From NCBI GenBank assembly GCA_902463905.1, contig CABQHF010000013.1:1-18716 (forward strand): a stretch of DNA of 18,716 bases, in the 5' to 3' direction. The notes beneath the pieces were generated by a model that saw only the letters and a list, made by a program, of their open reading frames with translations, ran no database searches and was not told the DNA's origin. Source of the DNA: an uncultured Faecalibacterium sp. (GTDB lineage: Bacteria > Bacillota > Clostridia > Oscillospirales > Ruminococcaceae). How positions within the stretch are numbered: the first letter of the stretch is position 1; each line of letters begins with the position of its first letter. Shown in pieces: positions 1-7,135 of this stretch. Position numbers and translations under genes: made by a program.

Positions 1-927
1 CAGAAGAACCTGTTCACCGCCATGCCTGCCTTCCTGACCCCCTTTGAGGACGTGCGGAGACAGACCGGCTGGAACACCGACGAGTTCAGCTCCCTGTCCT
101 GCCTGCCTATGTTCCACATTTCGGCCATGACCAGCCTGGTATCCTGGAGCGTCACCGGCCACTGCGTGAACCTGTGCAACGACCTGAAATATTTCTACCG
201 GGACCTGGGTGCCATGCGGAGCGACGTGATGGCTGTGGTGCCGGTGCTGCTGAAGAGCATTTATCATGATGTGATGAAGGGCAAACGGGAGCGTCTGAAC
301 GGCCTGCGTGTGCTGACCTGCGGCGCAGCCATGTTCGACCCTGCCATGCTCCAGGACCTGATGGACCGGGGCTTCTTCATCGCCCAGATGTACGGCCTTA
401 CCGAGACCTGCGGTGACGGTGCCTGGAACTCCTCCCAGGAGGAAAAGTACCTGACCAGCGTGGGCCATGTGGATGACAGCTGCCAGTACAAGCTGGAGGA
501 CGGGGAACTGTGCATGCGTGGTGACCCGGTGATGCTGGGCTACTACAAGGACCCGGAGGCCACCGCCGAGGTGCTGGACGCCGAGGGCTGGTTCCACACC
601 GGCGACATTGCCCGGGTGGAGCCTGACGGCTATATGTACCTGACCGGACGCAAAAAGAATGTGATCATCCTGGGCAGCGGCGAGAACGTGAGCCCCGAGG
701 AGCTGGAAAAGCTGCTGGCTCCCTGCGCCGCCATCCGGGAGTGCATGGTCTGCGAGCGGAACCAGCGCATCTGCGCCGTGGTCTGCTGTGACCCGGACCA
801 GCAGGACGCTGTACGGGATTTTGTTACCGAGGTGAACCGCACCCTGCCCCTGTACAAGCACATGGTGGTGGAGTTCTCGGCCCAGCCCCTGCCCCGCAAT
901 GCGGCTGGCAAGCTGCTGCGGTCTTAA
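1..927 (+). CDS. AMP-forming acyl-CoA synthetase / acyl-AMP ligase, C-terminal part (5' end outside window)
   Basis: The reading frame is open from base 1, so the gene is cut by the window edge and the ATG at 22 is internal. Visible ANL-superfamily motifs are YGLTET (codons from 391), GWFHTGD (about 586-606), GRKKN (about 649) and the C-terminal PRNAAGKLLR with the presumed catalytic lysine at codon 910-912. The family activates a carboxylate as acyl-AMP and passes it to a thiol (CoA or a carrier protein). The P-loop lies upstream of the window. The protein is a close paralogue of the next gene, sharing motif spacing and the C-terminal subdomain. The nearby stand-alone ACP makes acyl-ACP ligation plausible, but this is inference. 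It ends just before a hairpin terminator. Substrate unknown. Confidence 0.9.
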   Translation, partial: QKNLFTAMPAFLTPFEDVRRQTGWNTDEFSSLSCLPMFHISAMTSLVSWSVTGHCVNLCNDLKYFYRDLGAMRSDVMAVVPVLLKSIYHDVMKGKRERLNGLRVLTCGAAMFDPAMLQDLMDRGFFIAQMYGLTETCGDGAWNSSQEEKYLTSVGHVDDSCQYKLEDGELCMRGDPVMLGYYKDPEATAEVLDAEGWFHTGDIARVEPDGYMYLTGRKKNVIILGSGENVSPEELEKLLAPCAAIRECMVCERNQRICAVVCCDPDQQDAVRDFVTEVNRTLPLYKHMVVEFSAQPLPRNAAGKLLRS

Positions 928-937
928 ATCTTAGCGG

Positions 938-1002
938 AAAAAGCCGGTCTCATGGTGGGAAAAGTTCCCACAAGGTGTTATGGCCGTGAGACTGGCTTTT
1001 TT
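938..1002 (+). terminator. Branched hairpin terminator or attenuator between the two ligase genes
   Basis: The outer arms 938-952 and 987-1001 pair over about 15 bp with one G-U pair. An inner hairpin (955-961 with 965-971, GTGGGAA/TTCCCAC) sits inside, and the 3' arm ends in six T (997-1002). Only 23 bases separate it from the next ATG and no promoter is visible there, so the downstream ligase would depend on read-through. Confidence 0.75.
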
Positions 1003-1025
1003 GAAGAATAGAGAGGGAAACGACA

Positions 1026-2492
1026 ATGGAACTGCATGAACCGAAAAATTTGTATGAGCTGCTGACGCTGAACATGGAGCAGCGCTTTGCGGACCGGGTG
1101 TCCTTCCGCTGGTACGACGGGGCCCAGGACGCTGTGGTGGAAAAGAAGTACCGGGACAGCGCCCGGGATATCCGCCGTGCAGTAAACTACTTTACCCAGC
1201 AGGTACCGGACATCCGGGGCAAGCGCATCTGCCTGTGGGCCGACAACAGCTACCAGTACGCCATCAACTGCTACGGCGTGATGCTGGCCGGCGGCGTGGT
1301 GGTGCCCCTGAACCAGCGCAAGAGCTGGGAGGAGCTGCACTACGAGCTGGAACTGGTGGAGCCTACCCTGATCCTTACCGACGGGGAGGACCATGGCTGC
1401 AATGAGGAGATGCAGGCAGCCTACGGCAGCCTGCTGCGGCCCATGAACGGCTTTGAGAGCTGCCAGCCCCTGGAGCAGCTGGACAACCGCATCCAGCCCG
1501 AGGAGCTGATGGTGCTGATGTTCACCTCCGGCACCACCGGGCGCAGCAAGGGCGTCATGCTCTGCGAGCGCAACTTCTTTGCGGTGATGCCCCACCATGT
1601 GAGCGTGGGCGACAACCTCTGCCGGGCCAAAAATGATCCCGACCTGCGGGTGAGCCACATGACCGTGCTGCCCATGTTCCATCTGGGCGCGTTCGGCTGC
1701 CTGTTTACCTGGGCATGGAAGGGCTGGACCCAGAACCTGGGCAGCCTGCGTACCTTCTATAAGGATCTCAAGCGGATGCCCAGCCAGGATATGGCCGCCG
1801 TGCCGGTGCTGGTGGACTCCATTCACCACGACCTGATGACCGGCAAGCAGGACAAGCTGGGCCAGCTGTGGGCCCTGAACTGCATGTCTGCCATGTTCGA
1901 CCCCCAGACCCTGCTGGACCTGAGCCAGCACGGCATGGTCATCAACCAGCTGTATGGTAGCACCGAGACCACCGGCGGCGGCCTGATCAACTTTGCCATG
2001 GATGCCGAGCACATCGGTGCGCTGGGCAAGCCGGACGGCCACTGCGAGTTCAAGCTGATGGACGACGGCGAGATCTGTCTGCGCGGCGGCGACGTGATGC
2101 TGGGCTACTACAAGGACCCCGAGGAGACCGCCAAGGTCATCGACGCCGAGGGCTGGTTCCACACCGGCGACCTGGCCCGTCAGGACGCCGACGGCTATGT
2201 GTTCATGACCGGCCGCAAGAAGAACCTGATCATCCTGGACAGCGGCGAGAACGTGAGCCCCGAGGAGCTGGAGGGCCTGCTGGCAAAGTGCCCGGCAGTA
2301 AAGGAGTGCCTGGTGAAGGAAAAAGGCAAAAAGATCTGCGCTGTGGTCTGCTGCGAGGAAGCCGACCAGCAGACGGTGCGGGACTTTATCACCGAGACCA
2401 ACCGCACCCTGCCCCTGTACAAGCGTATGAGCGCAGTGGAATTCTCCGCCCAGCCCTTGCCCCGCAACGCCATGGGCAAGCTGATGCGCTGA
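1026..2492 (+). CDS. AMP-forming acyl-CoA synthetase / acyl-AMP ligase (FadD-like)
   Basis: A complete 488-residue ANL-superfamily enzyme. Motifs in order: P-loop FTSGTTGRSKG (166-176), YGSTETTGG (310-318), GWFHTGDLA (376-384), GRKKN (396-400) and the C-terminal PRNAMGKLMR with the presumed catalytic Lys485. No transmembrane or signal segment is apparent, so it is probably cytoplasmic. The start is chosen from GAGAGGGAAA about 4 bases upstream and from the normal family N-terminus. The reaction is ATP-dependent adenylation of a carboxylate, then thioester formation. It is the second copy of a tandem pair and is followed by an ACP and a condensation protein, so the natural acceptor may be that ACP rather than CoA (inference). 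It could equally be a fatty-acyl-CoA ligase or a stand-alone NRPS-type adenylation domain. Confidence 0.92.
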   Translation: MELHEPKNLYELLTLNMEQRFADRVSFRWYDGAQDAVVEKKYRDSARDIRRAVNYFTQQVPDIRGKRICLWADNSYQYAINCYGVMLAGGVVVPLNQRKSWEELHYELELVEPTLILTDGEDHGCNEEMQAAYGSLLRPMNGFESCQPLEQLDNRIQPEELMVLMFTSGTTGRSKGVMLCERNFFAVMPHHVSVGDNLCRAKNDPDLRVSHMTVLPMFHLGAFGCLFTWAWKGWTQNLGSLRTFYKDLKRMPSQDMAAVPVLVDSIHHDLMTGKQDKLGQLWALNCMSAMFDPQTLLDLSQHGMVINQLYGSTETTGGGLINFAMDAEHIGALGKPDGHCEFKLMDDGEICLRGGDVMLGYYKDPEETAKVIDAEGWFHTGDLARQDADGYVFMTGRKKNLIILDSGENVSPEELEGLLAKCPAVKECLVKEKGKKICAVVCCEEADQQTVRDFITETNRTLPLYKRMSAVEFSAQPLPRNAMGKLMR

Positions 2493-2542
2493 GGCCTGCA
2501 GCCCTGATTTTGCGGTTTGCGCCGCATACTCTGCAAAAAAAC

Positions 2543-2604
2543 TGGGCAAACCCATAGGGGTTGTGCTATACTGAGGGCAGAGCCGTGCTGATCCTGATCG
2601 GCAC
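2543..2604 (+). promoter_or_regulatory. Promoter and leader hairpin of the ACP-condensation gene pair
   Basis: An extended -10 (TGC then TATACT, 2567-2572) lies 18 bases after a weak -35 TGGGCA (2543-2548). An 8-bp leader hairpin with a CCTG loop (2585-2592 with 2597-2604) follows. The SD AAAGGAAG is at about 2622-2629. The ACP gene can therefore be transcribed separately from the ligases. Confidence 0.5.
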
Positions 2605-2640
2605 ACCCAAAATCCGTCACGGAAAGGAAGAACATTTCTT

Positions 2641-2883
2641 ATGGAACGAGCAGAAATCATTTCCCAGATCATGGCCATCCTGGAGGATGTGGCAGAGATC
2701 GCGCCGGAGGATGTCAACGAGAACAGCGTCCTGATGGATGATCTGGATCTGTCCTCGATGGAGATCCTGACCATCGTGGCTGACCTGGAAGAGACCTTTG
2801 GCCTGCGCATCCCGGAAAAGGAACTGCGCAACTTTGTCACCATCAGTGACCTGGCCGATTATCTGGCAGCCAATGCCGGGTGA
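2641..2883 (+). CDS. Stand-alone acyl carrier protein
   Basis: An 80-residue acidic protein with the four-helix carrier-protein pattern. Aligned with AcpP, DLDLSSMEIL matches the phosphopantetheine site DSLDxVEL, which puts the attachment serine at Ser39; the usual preceding Asp is a Ser here. The helix that follows (TIVADLEETFGLRIPE) and the C-terminal SDLADYL are typical. It would carry an acyl or aminoacyl group as a thioester on 4'-phosphopantetheine. No fatty-acid biosynthesis gene lies nearby, so this is more likely a dedicated carrier for the flanking ligases and condensation protein than the housekeeping AcpP. A D-alanyl carrier (DltC-like) role is possible but unsupported, since dltB/dltD are not visible. 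Its stop is 4 bases before the next ATG, which suggests translational coupling. Confidence 0.9.
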   Translation: MERAEIISQIMAILEDVAEIAPEDVNENSVLMDDLDLSSMEILTIVADLEETFGLRIPEKELRNFVTISDLADYLAANAG

Positions 2884-2887
2884 GCCG

Positions 2888-4102
2888 ATGGAAGCAGCAC
2901 AGCGTTCGGCGGAATATGTCTTTCAGGGCATCATGTACTATTTCCGCCGGGAAAAAGTGTGCCCCCGGTATCAGTTCACCCTGAAGGACCCGGTGGATCC
3001 GGCCCTGCTGCAACAAGCGCTGGATGCCGCGCTGGAAGCTGCACCCTATTACCGGGTGCGGCTGGTGTGGGAGAAGCGCAAAGCCTTTCTGGAACCGAAC
3101 TCGGAACCCTGCCTTGTCTACCCGGACAGCGTGATGCGGGAGATGCCGGAGCAGACGAACGGCTACTTCTTTGCCGTGCACTGCGCACAGAATACCGTGT
3201 ACTTTGACTGGTTCCACTTCATCGCGGACGGCCACGGGGTATCGCCCTTCCTCACCCGCATCCTGGAGCTGTACTGTAACCTGCGCTACGGTACCGCCTT
3301 TGCAAACCCGCCCATCCCCTGCAGCCCGGCCTACGACATCGCAAAGCTGGTGGAGCAGTACCCGCTGCAGGTCATGGACGAGACTACGATGCAGCGGGAG
3401 GTGGTGGAGACCTGCGAGGAGCCCATGCACCGCATCCGAATCCGGTTCGCCAAAAAGGATCTGGTGGCCAAAGGCGTGCAGAACGGCGTCAAGCCCTTCT
3501 GCGCCCTCATGGGCCTGCTGTGCATCGCGCTGGGAGAGTATCTGGGCAAGGACACCATCCAGTATTCTTACTCTGCCGACACGCGGGACGCCATGGGTGC
3601 CCCCAACGCACGGTACAACTGCGTGTGTTCCTTCCAGGACGGAGTGACCCTGCACGAGGGCGTCCGGCTGGAAGAGTTCGTGCAGCAGATGGACAGCGCC
3701 GTGAAGGACAGCCTGACGGCGGAGCGCAAGCGCCGCAAGATGGCCGACCAGATGGGCTGGGTCTATCTGGTGGACCAGCAGAAGGCCCCCCTGCGCATCA
3801 AGCAGCGGGTGTTCCAGATGGGCGAGTACATCAGCGGCATCCCGGCAGATTTCTGGTTCAGCTATCTGGGCAACCCCCTCATGCCGGCCACCCCGGAGCT
3901 GGCGCAGTACACCACTGACTTTGGCGTGTGGGTGCCGCCGGACGGAGGCTCCCTGTGCGTGGAGGCCTCTACCCTCAACGGCATCATCACCCTGTGCATC
4001 GAGAACAAGGTGCCGAAGGCCGGCCTGCCCGGCATCCTGCGGCAGGTGCTGGAAGCCGAGGGCATCCCGGTGCTGGAGGCCCAGGCACTGGACGAAGTAT
4101 AA
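2888..4102 (+). CDS. Stand-alone condensation-domain (BAHD/NRPS C-like) acyltransferase
   Basis: A 404-residue protein. The start at 2888 follows the ACP stop by 4 bases; the frame stays open upstream within the ACP gene, but that part is out-of-frame shadow. Residues 105-117 read YFDWFHFIADGHG and match the HHxxxDG signature of condensation, alcohol acetyltransferase and related CoA/ACP-dependent acyltransferases: His110 is the likely catalytic base and Asp114-Gly115 are structural. The N-terminal part (DPALLQQALDAALEAAPYYRVRLV) fits the first lobe of the fold, and the length is right for one complete domain of two lobes. The role would be transfer of an acyl group from a carrier thioester to an amine or alcohol. 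Neighbouring ACP and ligases fit that role. The acceptor and product cannot be deduced. Confidence 0.8.
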   Translation: MEAAQRSAEYVFQGIMYYFRREKVCPRYQFTLKDPVDPALLQQALDAALEAAPYYRVRLVWEKRKAFLEPNSEPCLVYPDSVMREMPEQTNGYFFAVHCAQNTVYFDWFHFIADGHGVSPFLTRILELYCNLRYGTAFANPPIPCSPAYDIAKLVEQYPLQVMDETTMQREVVETCEEPMHRIRIRFAKKDLVAKGVQNGVKPFCALMGLLCIALGEYLGKDTIQYSYSADTRDAMGAPNARYNCVCSFQDGVTLHEGVRLEEFVQQMDSAVKDSLTAERKRRKMADQMGWVYLVDQQKAPLRIKQRVFQMGEYISGIPADFWFSYLGNPLMPATPELAQYTTDFGVWVPPDGGSLCVEASTLNGIITLCIENKVPKAGLPGILRQVLEAEGIPVLEAQALDEV

Positions 4103-4111
4103 ACAAAAGGC

Positions 4112-4154
4112 AAAAGCAGCCTTACCGGAACCATTCCGGCAAGGCTGCTTTTTT
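4112..4154. terminator. Bidirectional terminator between convergent genes
   Basis: The stem pairs 4112-4123 (AAAAGCAGCCTT) with 4141-4152 and, after one mismatch, 4125-4130 with 4134-4139, leaving a 3-base loop. T residues follow on the plus side and the A-run gives a T-run on the minus side, so it can serve both the condensation gene and birA. Confidence 0.85.
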
Positions 4155-4159
4155 GCATC

Positions 4160-5122
4160 TTATTCGGTCCGGGCCGGGCGGGTGGTCACCTCGCCGCAGC
4201 GTAATGCCTGCGGGCGGCCGTTCTCCCGCTGGACCACCAGCCGCCCTTCCTCGTCGATGGCAAGGGCCTTTGCGGCGTAGGTCTCGGTGCCGGTGCACAC
4301 GGTGACCCAGTGTCCAGGCACAAAGCAGCGGGCGCGGTATTCGTCCAGACAGTCAAAGGCGGGGCAGAGGGCCAGCAGCTGCCGGGCGATGGCCCCGGCC
4401 AGCGCCGCCCGGCTCACAGGGGCAGGGCCGCCCGGATAGAGACTGCCGGCCTTTTCGGCCAGCTCCGGGGGCCAGTCGGCGGCGGTGGCGGTCAGGTTCA
4501 GGCCGATGCCCACCACCAGCCATTCCAGACGGCCGCTCTCCAGGTCGGTGCCGGCTTCGGTGAGGATGCCGCACACCTTTTTACCCTGATAATACAGGTC
4601 GTTGACCCACTTGATGCCCAGTTCCAGCCCGCACAGCTCCTGTACCGCCCGGCACACCGCCACGGCGGCCCCGATGGTGGCCGTCTGGGCACTGGCCGCC
4701 GGGACCGCCGGGCGCAGCAGTACCGAGAGGTACACGCCCTTCCCGGCCGGGCTTTCAAATACACGACCCAACCGTCCCCGGCCTGCGCTCTGGTGGGCTG
4801 TGAGCACCAGCGTGCCGTGGGGCGCACCGTCCAGCGCCAGCAGCTTGGCCGTCCGGTTGGAGCTTTCCAGTGTGTCGTACACCTGCACCGGGGCGGGGTA
4901 AGCGCCCACGGCCTCGGCACAGAAGGGGTCGCCGCCCAGCAGCCGATACCCCCGGCGGGAGACGGCTTCCAGTGCGTAACCCTGTGCGGTGAGGGCAGCG
5001 GCCGCCTTGTGGACGGCGGCGCGGCTCACGCCCAGCTGTCCGGCCAGCTGCTGGCCGGAGATATAGGCCCCCCCGGCGGCACTCAGTGCCTGCAGAAGGG
5101 CCTGACGGGTGGTAGAAGGCAT
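4160..5122 (-). CDS. birA: Bifunctional biotin-protein ligase / biotin operon repressor BirA
   Basis: A 320-residue protein that joins biotin, through biotinyl-AMP, to the lysine of biotin carboxyl carrier domains. Residues about 5-62 form a winged helix (SGQQLAGQLGVSRAAVHKAAAAL, then RRGYRLL), so this is the regulatory class II type. The catalytic domain shows ESSNRTAK (86-93), the biotin/AMP loop GRGRLGR (114-120), KWVNDL (171-176; the usual Pro is Val) and VVGIGLNL (203-210). The C-terminal SH3-like domain covers about 268-320. The SD AAAGGAG lies just upstream of the ATG. No biotin synthesis gene is in view, so the repressor target is elsewhere. It is divergent from the sigma-factor operon. 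Confidence 0.96.
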   Translation of the reverse strand: MPSTTRQALLQALSAAGGAYISGQQLAGQLGVSRAAVHKAAAALTAQGYALEAVSRRGYRLLGGDPFCAEAVGAYPAPVQVYDTLESSNRTAKLLALDGAPHGTLVLTAHQSAGRGRLGRVFESPAGKGVYLSVLLRPAVPAASAQTATIGAAVAVCRAVQELCGLELGIKWVNDLYYQGKKVCGILTEAGTDLESGRLEWLVVGIGLNLTATAADWPPELAEKAGSLYPGGPAPVSRAALAGAIARQLLALCPAFDCLDEYRARCFVPGHWVTVCTGTETYAAKALAIDEEGRLVVQRENGRPQALRCGEVTTRPARTE

Positions 5123-5144
5123 GGCGGTAAGGCTCCTTTCGTGC

Positions 5145-5187
5145 TATACTATAACCACATTGTAGCATGGAACGGGCAAAACACAAA
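5145..5187. promoter_or_regulatory. Divergent promoter region between birA and the sigma-factor operon
   Basis: On the plus strand an extended -10, TGC then TATACT (5145-5150), points toward the sigma gene, with no good -35. On the minus strand TACAAT (complement of 5159-5164) has a weak -35 TTGTGT (complement of 5181-5186) at 16 bases toward birA. The rest of 5123-5293 shows no clear second feature. No convincing ECF-type GGAAC/CGTC pair was found. Confidence 0.4.
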
Positions 5188-5293
5188 CTTTTTGCAAAAA
5201 AATCTGCGGTTTGTGCAGGGAATGCGGCGGCTGTCTCGTTTGAATCAACAGAAGGGCCGTGCAGAGCACCGCCCTCCACAGCCGGAAAGGAGG

Positions 5294-5839
5294 ATGAGCA
5301 GGTCGTTGACAACATTGGAATTCAGCGCGATGGTGCAACAATATCAATCCCTGGTCTACACGGTCTGTCATCAGCTGGTGCCGGACGTGGGGGATGCGCA
5401 GGATCTGACCCAGGAGACCTTTCTGGCGGCATGGCGGGCCATCGACCGCTGTCCGCCCGGCTTTGAAAAGCAATGGCTGGCCCGCATTGCGGCCAACAAG
5501 GCCAAGGATTACTTACGCAGCGCATGGGTGCGCCGGGTGAACACGCCGGGCGACGAGGTGCTGGCGCTGGAGGGGGCACCGCCCGGCCTGGAGCCGGAAC
5601 AGCAGGTGCTGGACACGCTGGGAGCGGAAGAACTCACCCGCATGATCCTGGACCTGCGGGAGCCCTACAAGACACCCTGTCGTCTGGTGCTGCTGGAACA
5701 GCACACCATGGCCGAGGCGGCACGTCTGTGCGGCCGCCCGGAAAAAACCGTGAACGCGCAGATCTACCGGGCCAAAAAGATGCTGGTACAGCAGATCCGG
5801 GAACAACAGGAAGGGAGGAGCGTACATGGAACTGTTTGA
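5294..5839 (+). CDS. ECF-type RNA polymerase sigma factor (sigma-70 family, group 4)
   Basis: A 181-residue protein with only regions 2 and 4. Region 2 has FSAMVQQYQSLVYTVCHQL and GDAQDLTQETFLAAWRAI (33-50). Region 4.2 is the helix-turn-helix TMAEAARLCGRPEKTVNAQIYRAKKML (about 138-164). It would direct core RNA polymerase to a small regulon. The next gene overlaps by 14 bases and encodes a zinc-finger anti-sigma protein, the usual partner. The start is uncertain: the strong SD AAGGAGG (5287-5293) directly abuts ATG 5294 with no spacer. The alternative TTG at 5306 would have 12 bases of spacing, and ATG 5330 is too far. The open frame continues upstream but that part is birA antisense. Confidence 0.9.
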   Translation: MSRSLTTLEFSAMVQQYQSLVYTVCHQLVPDVGDAQDLTQETFLAAWRAIDRCPPGFEKQWLARIAANKAKDYLRSAWVRRVNTPGDEVLALEGAPPGLEPEQQVLDTLGAEELTRMILDLREPYKTPCRLVLLEQHTMAEAARLCGRPEKTVNAQIYRAKKMLVQQIREQQEGRSVHGTV

Positions 5840-6395
5840 TCAGAACGGATGCCTGACCGAGGAAGGGCTGCACGCCGTCATCGGCGGGCAGCTGGACGAG
5901 CTGGGCAGGCTGGAAGCCGCCGAGCACCTGTCCTACTGCGACAAGTGCATGGACCGGTACACGGCCCTGCTCACCGCCGATGTATTGGAAGAGCCGCCGC
6001 GCTCCGCCCGCGGGGCTGTGATGGGCACCATCTGGGTGCGTCTGATGCAGAACACCTGGGGCCGGGCCGCTGTGGCCGCCGTGGCGGCAGTGCTGGCTCT
6101 GACCCTGTGGCGCAGCGGCACTGTGACCCAGATCCTGGAAGGCACCCGGGACCTTAAGACCTGGATGCCCTCCACCAGCCAGACCCAGCCGGACCAGCTG
6201 CCGATGCTGGGCCAGCCGGTGCAGGATGACCAGCGGACCCCTACCCAGCCGGAACAGCTGGGCGAGCCGGTGCAGGACAAAGAGCCTGTGCCCACCTTGT
6301 CCCAGAAGCTGACCGGCACGCTGGACAGCCTGCTGTTCGGCAAAAATGAATCTGCGGCAGATCCTGACGCTGCCGTTTCCAACCAGAAGAAATGA
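5826..6395 (+). CDS. Membrane-anchored zinc-finger anti-sigma factor
   Basis: A 189-residue protein. Residues 34-41 (HLSYCDKC) give the H-x3-C-x2-C signature of ZAS/zf-HC2 anti-sigma domains (His34, Cys38, Cys41). One membrane helix follows at about 80-95 (AAVAAVAAVLALTLW), then an outer segment rich in Pro, Gln and Asp with an imperfect repeat (LGQPVQDDQRTPTQPEQ, then LGEPVQDKEPVPT). The family binds its cognate sigma factor through the N-terminal domain and releases it on a signal. The 14-base overlap with the sigma gene supports co-translation and pairing. The start ATG has GGGAGGAG about 6 bases upstream. The outer domain matches no sensor domain I recognise. Confidence 0.85.
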   Translation: MELFDQNGCLTEEGLHAVIGGQLDELGRLEAAEHLSYCDKCMDRYTALLTADVLEEPPRSARGAVMGTIWVRLMQNTWGRAAVAAVAAVLALTLWRSGTVTQILEGTRDLKTWMPSTSQTQPDQLPMLGQPVQDDQRTPTQPEQLGEPVQDKEPVPTLSQKLTGTLDSLLFGKNESAADPDAAVSNQKK

Positions 6396-6406
6396 GGGAA
6401 TCGACT

Positions 6407-7135
6407 ATGAAGAAAAACGGAATCCTGACCCTGCTGTTTGCCTGCATCCCCGGTGCGGGCCAGATGTATCAGGGCTATATGAAGCGGGGACTCTCGCTCA
6501 TCACCATGTTCTGCCTGTTTATTATCGTAGGCAGCGCCACGGGGCTGGATGCGCTGGTAGTCGGCTGCATCGTGGTGTATATGTACAGCTTTTTCGATAC
6601 CTTCAACCTCCGCGCCCAGATCATCGCGGAGAATGCTCCGGCAGACGACTATCTGGTGCACATCAACTGGAAAGACAAGCGGATGCAGGACTTCATGATG
6701 GACAGCCACAAGCTGCTGGGCTGGGGCCTCATTGCCCTGGGCGGCCTGGTGGCCTACGAGAACGTCATCATGCGGGTGTTCGGCGATGTGATGTGGCGCT
6801 GGGGCCAGAACAACCCTGTGTTCCGCGCCATCTATCTGATGCTGGATGAGCTGCCCCAGATCGTGACCTGCGTGGCCCTCATCGTCTGCGGCCTGTGGCT
6901 GGTGCGCGGCCCCAAGGGCAAAAAGGTGCACCGCAGGGAGCCGGAGGAAACCGAGGACGAGGACTTCCGCGAGTACACCGCAGCCGAAGCCGATGCACCG
7001 GAAGCCCCGGAGGAAACCGCAGACTTTGCCATGCCGAAGCTCAGCGCTCTGCTGGGCGACCCGGTGACCCCGGAGGACCCCGAAGAGCCGGAACAGCCGG
7101 AGAGTGCGGAGGGCGACGATGGACGAACTGAATAA
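6407..7135 (+). CDS. TM2-like multi-pass membrane protein with acidic C-terminal tail
   Basis: 242 residues from ATG 6407, chosen because AGGGA lies 7 bases before it; an upstream ATG at 6392 overlaps the previous stop but has no SD. The N-terminus CIPGAGQMYQGYMKRGL (13-29) resembles the TM2 pattern (P-G-x-G-x-x-Y-x-G). Hydrophobic segments are at about 5-16, 30-46, 48-66, 102-118 and 149-166. The tail (about 170-242) is highly acidic and proline rich. It belongs to the sigma/anti-sigma operon and overlaps the next gene by 17 bases. Function unknown; a role in the envelope response controlled by the sigma factor is inferred from position only. Confidence 0.75.
   Translation: MKKNGILTLLFACIPGAGQMYQGYMKRGLSLITMFCLFIIVGSATGLDALVVGCIVVYMYSFFDTFNLRAQIIAENAPADDYLVHINWKDKRMQDFMMDSHKLLGWGLIALGGLVAYENVIMRVFGDVMWRWGQNNPVFRAIYLMLDELPQIVTCVALIVCGLWLVRGPKGKKVHRREPEETEDEDFREYTAAEADAPEAPEETADFAMPKLSALLGDPVTPEDPEEPEQPESAEGDDGRTE

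Noticed and set aside
978..2843. 621-codon minus-strand open frame opposite the second ligase
   Set aside because: It is a GC-rich antisense shadow: it covers a clearly conserved enzyme and the ACP, and shows a low-complexity His/Ala/Gln-rich composition.
4310..5293. Long N-terminal extension in frame with the sigma factor
   Set aside because: It lies antisense to birA, has no domain, and the sigma fold begins only at about 5294.
5306..5311. TTGACA as a promoter -35 at the start of the sigma gene
   Set aside because: No acceptable -10 appears 16-18 bases downstream.
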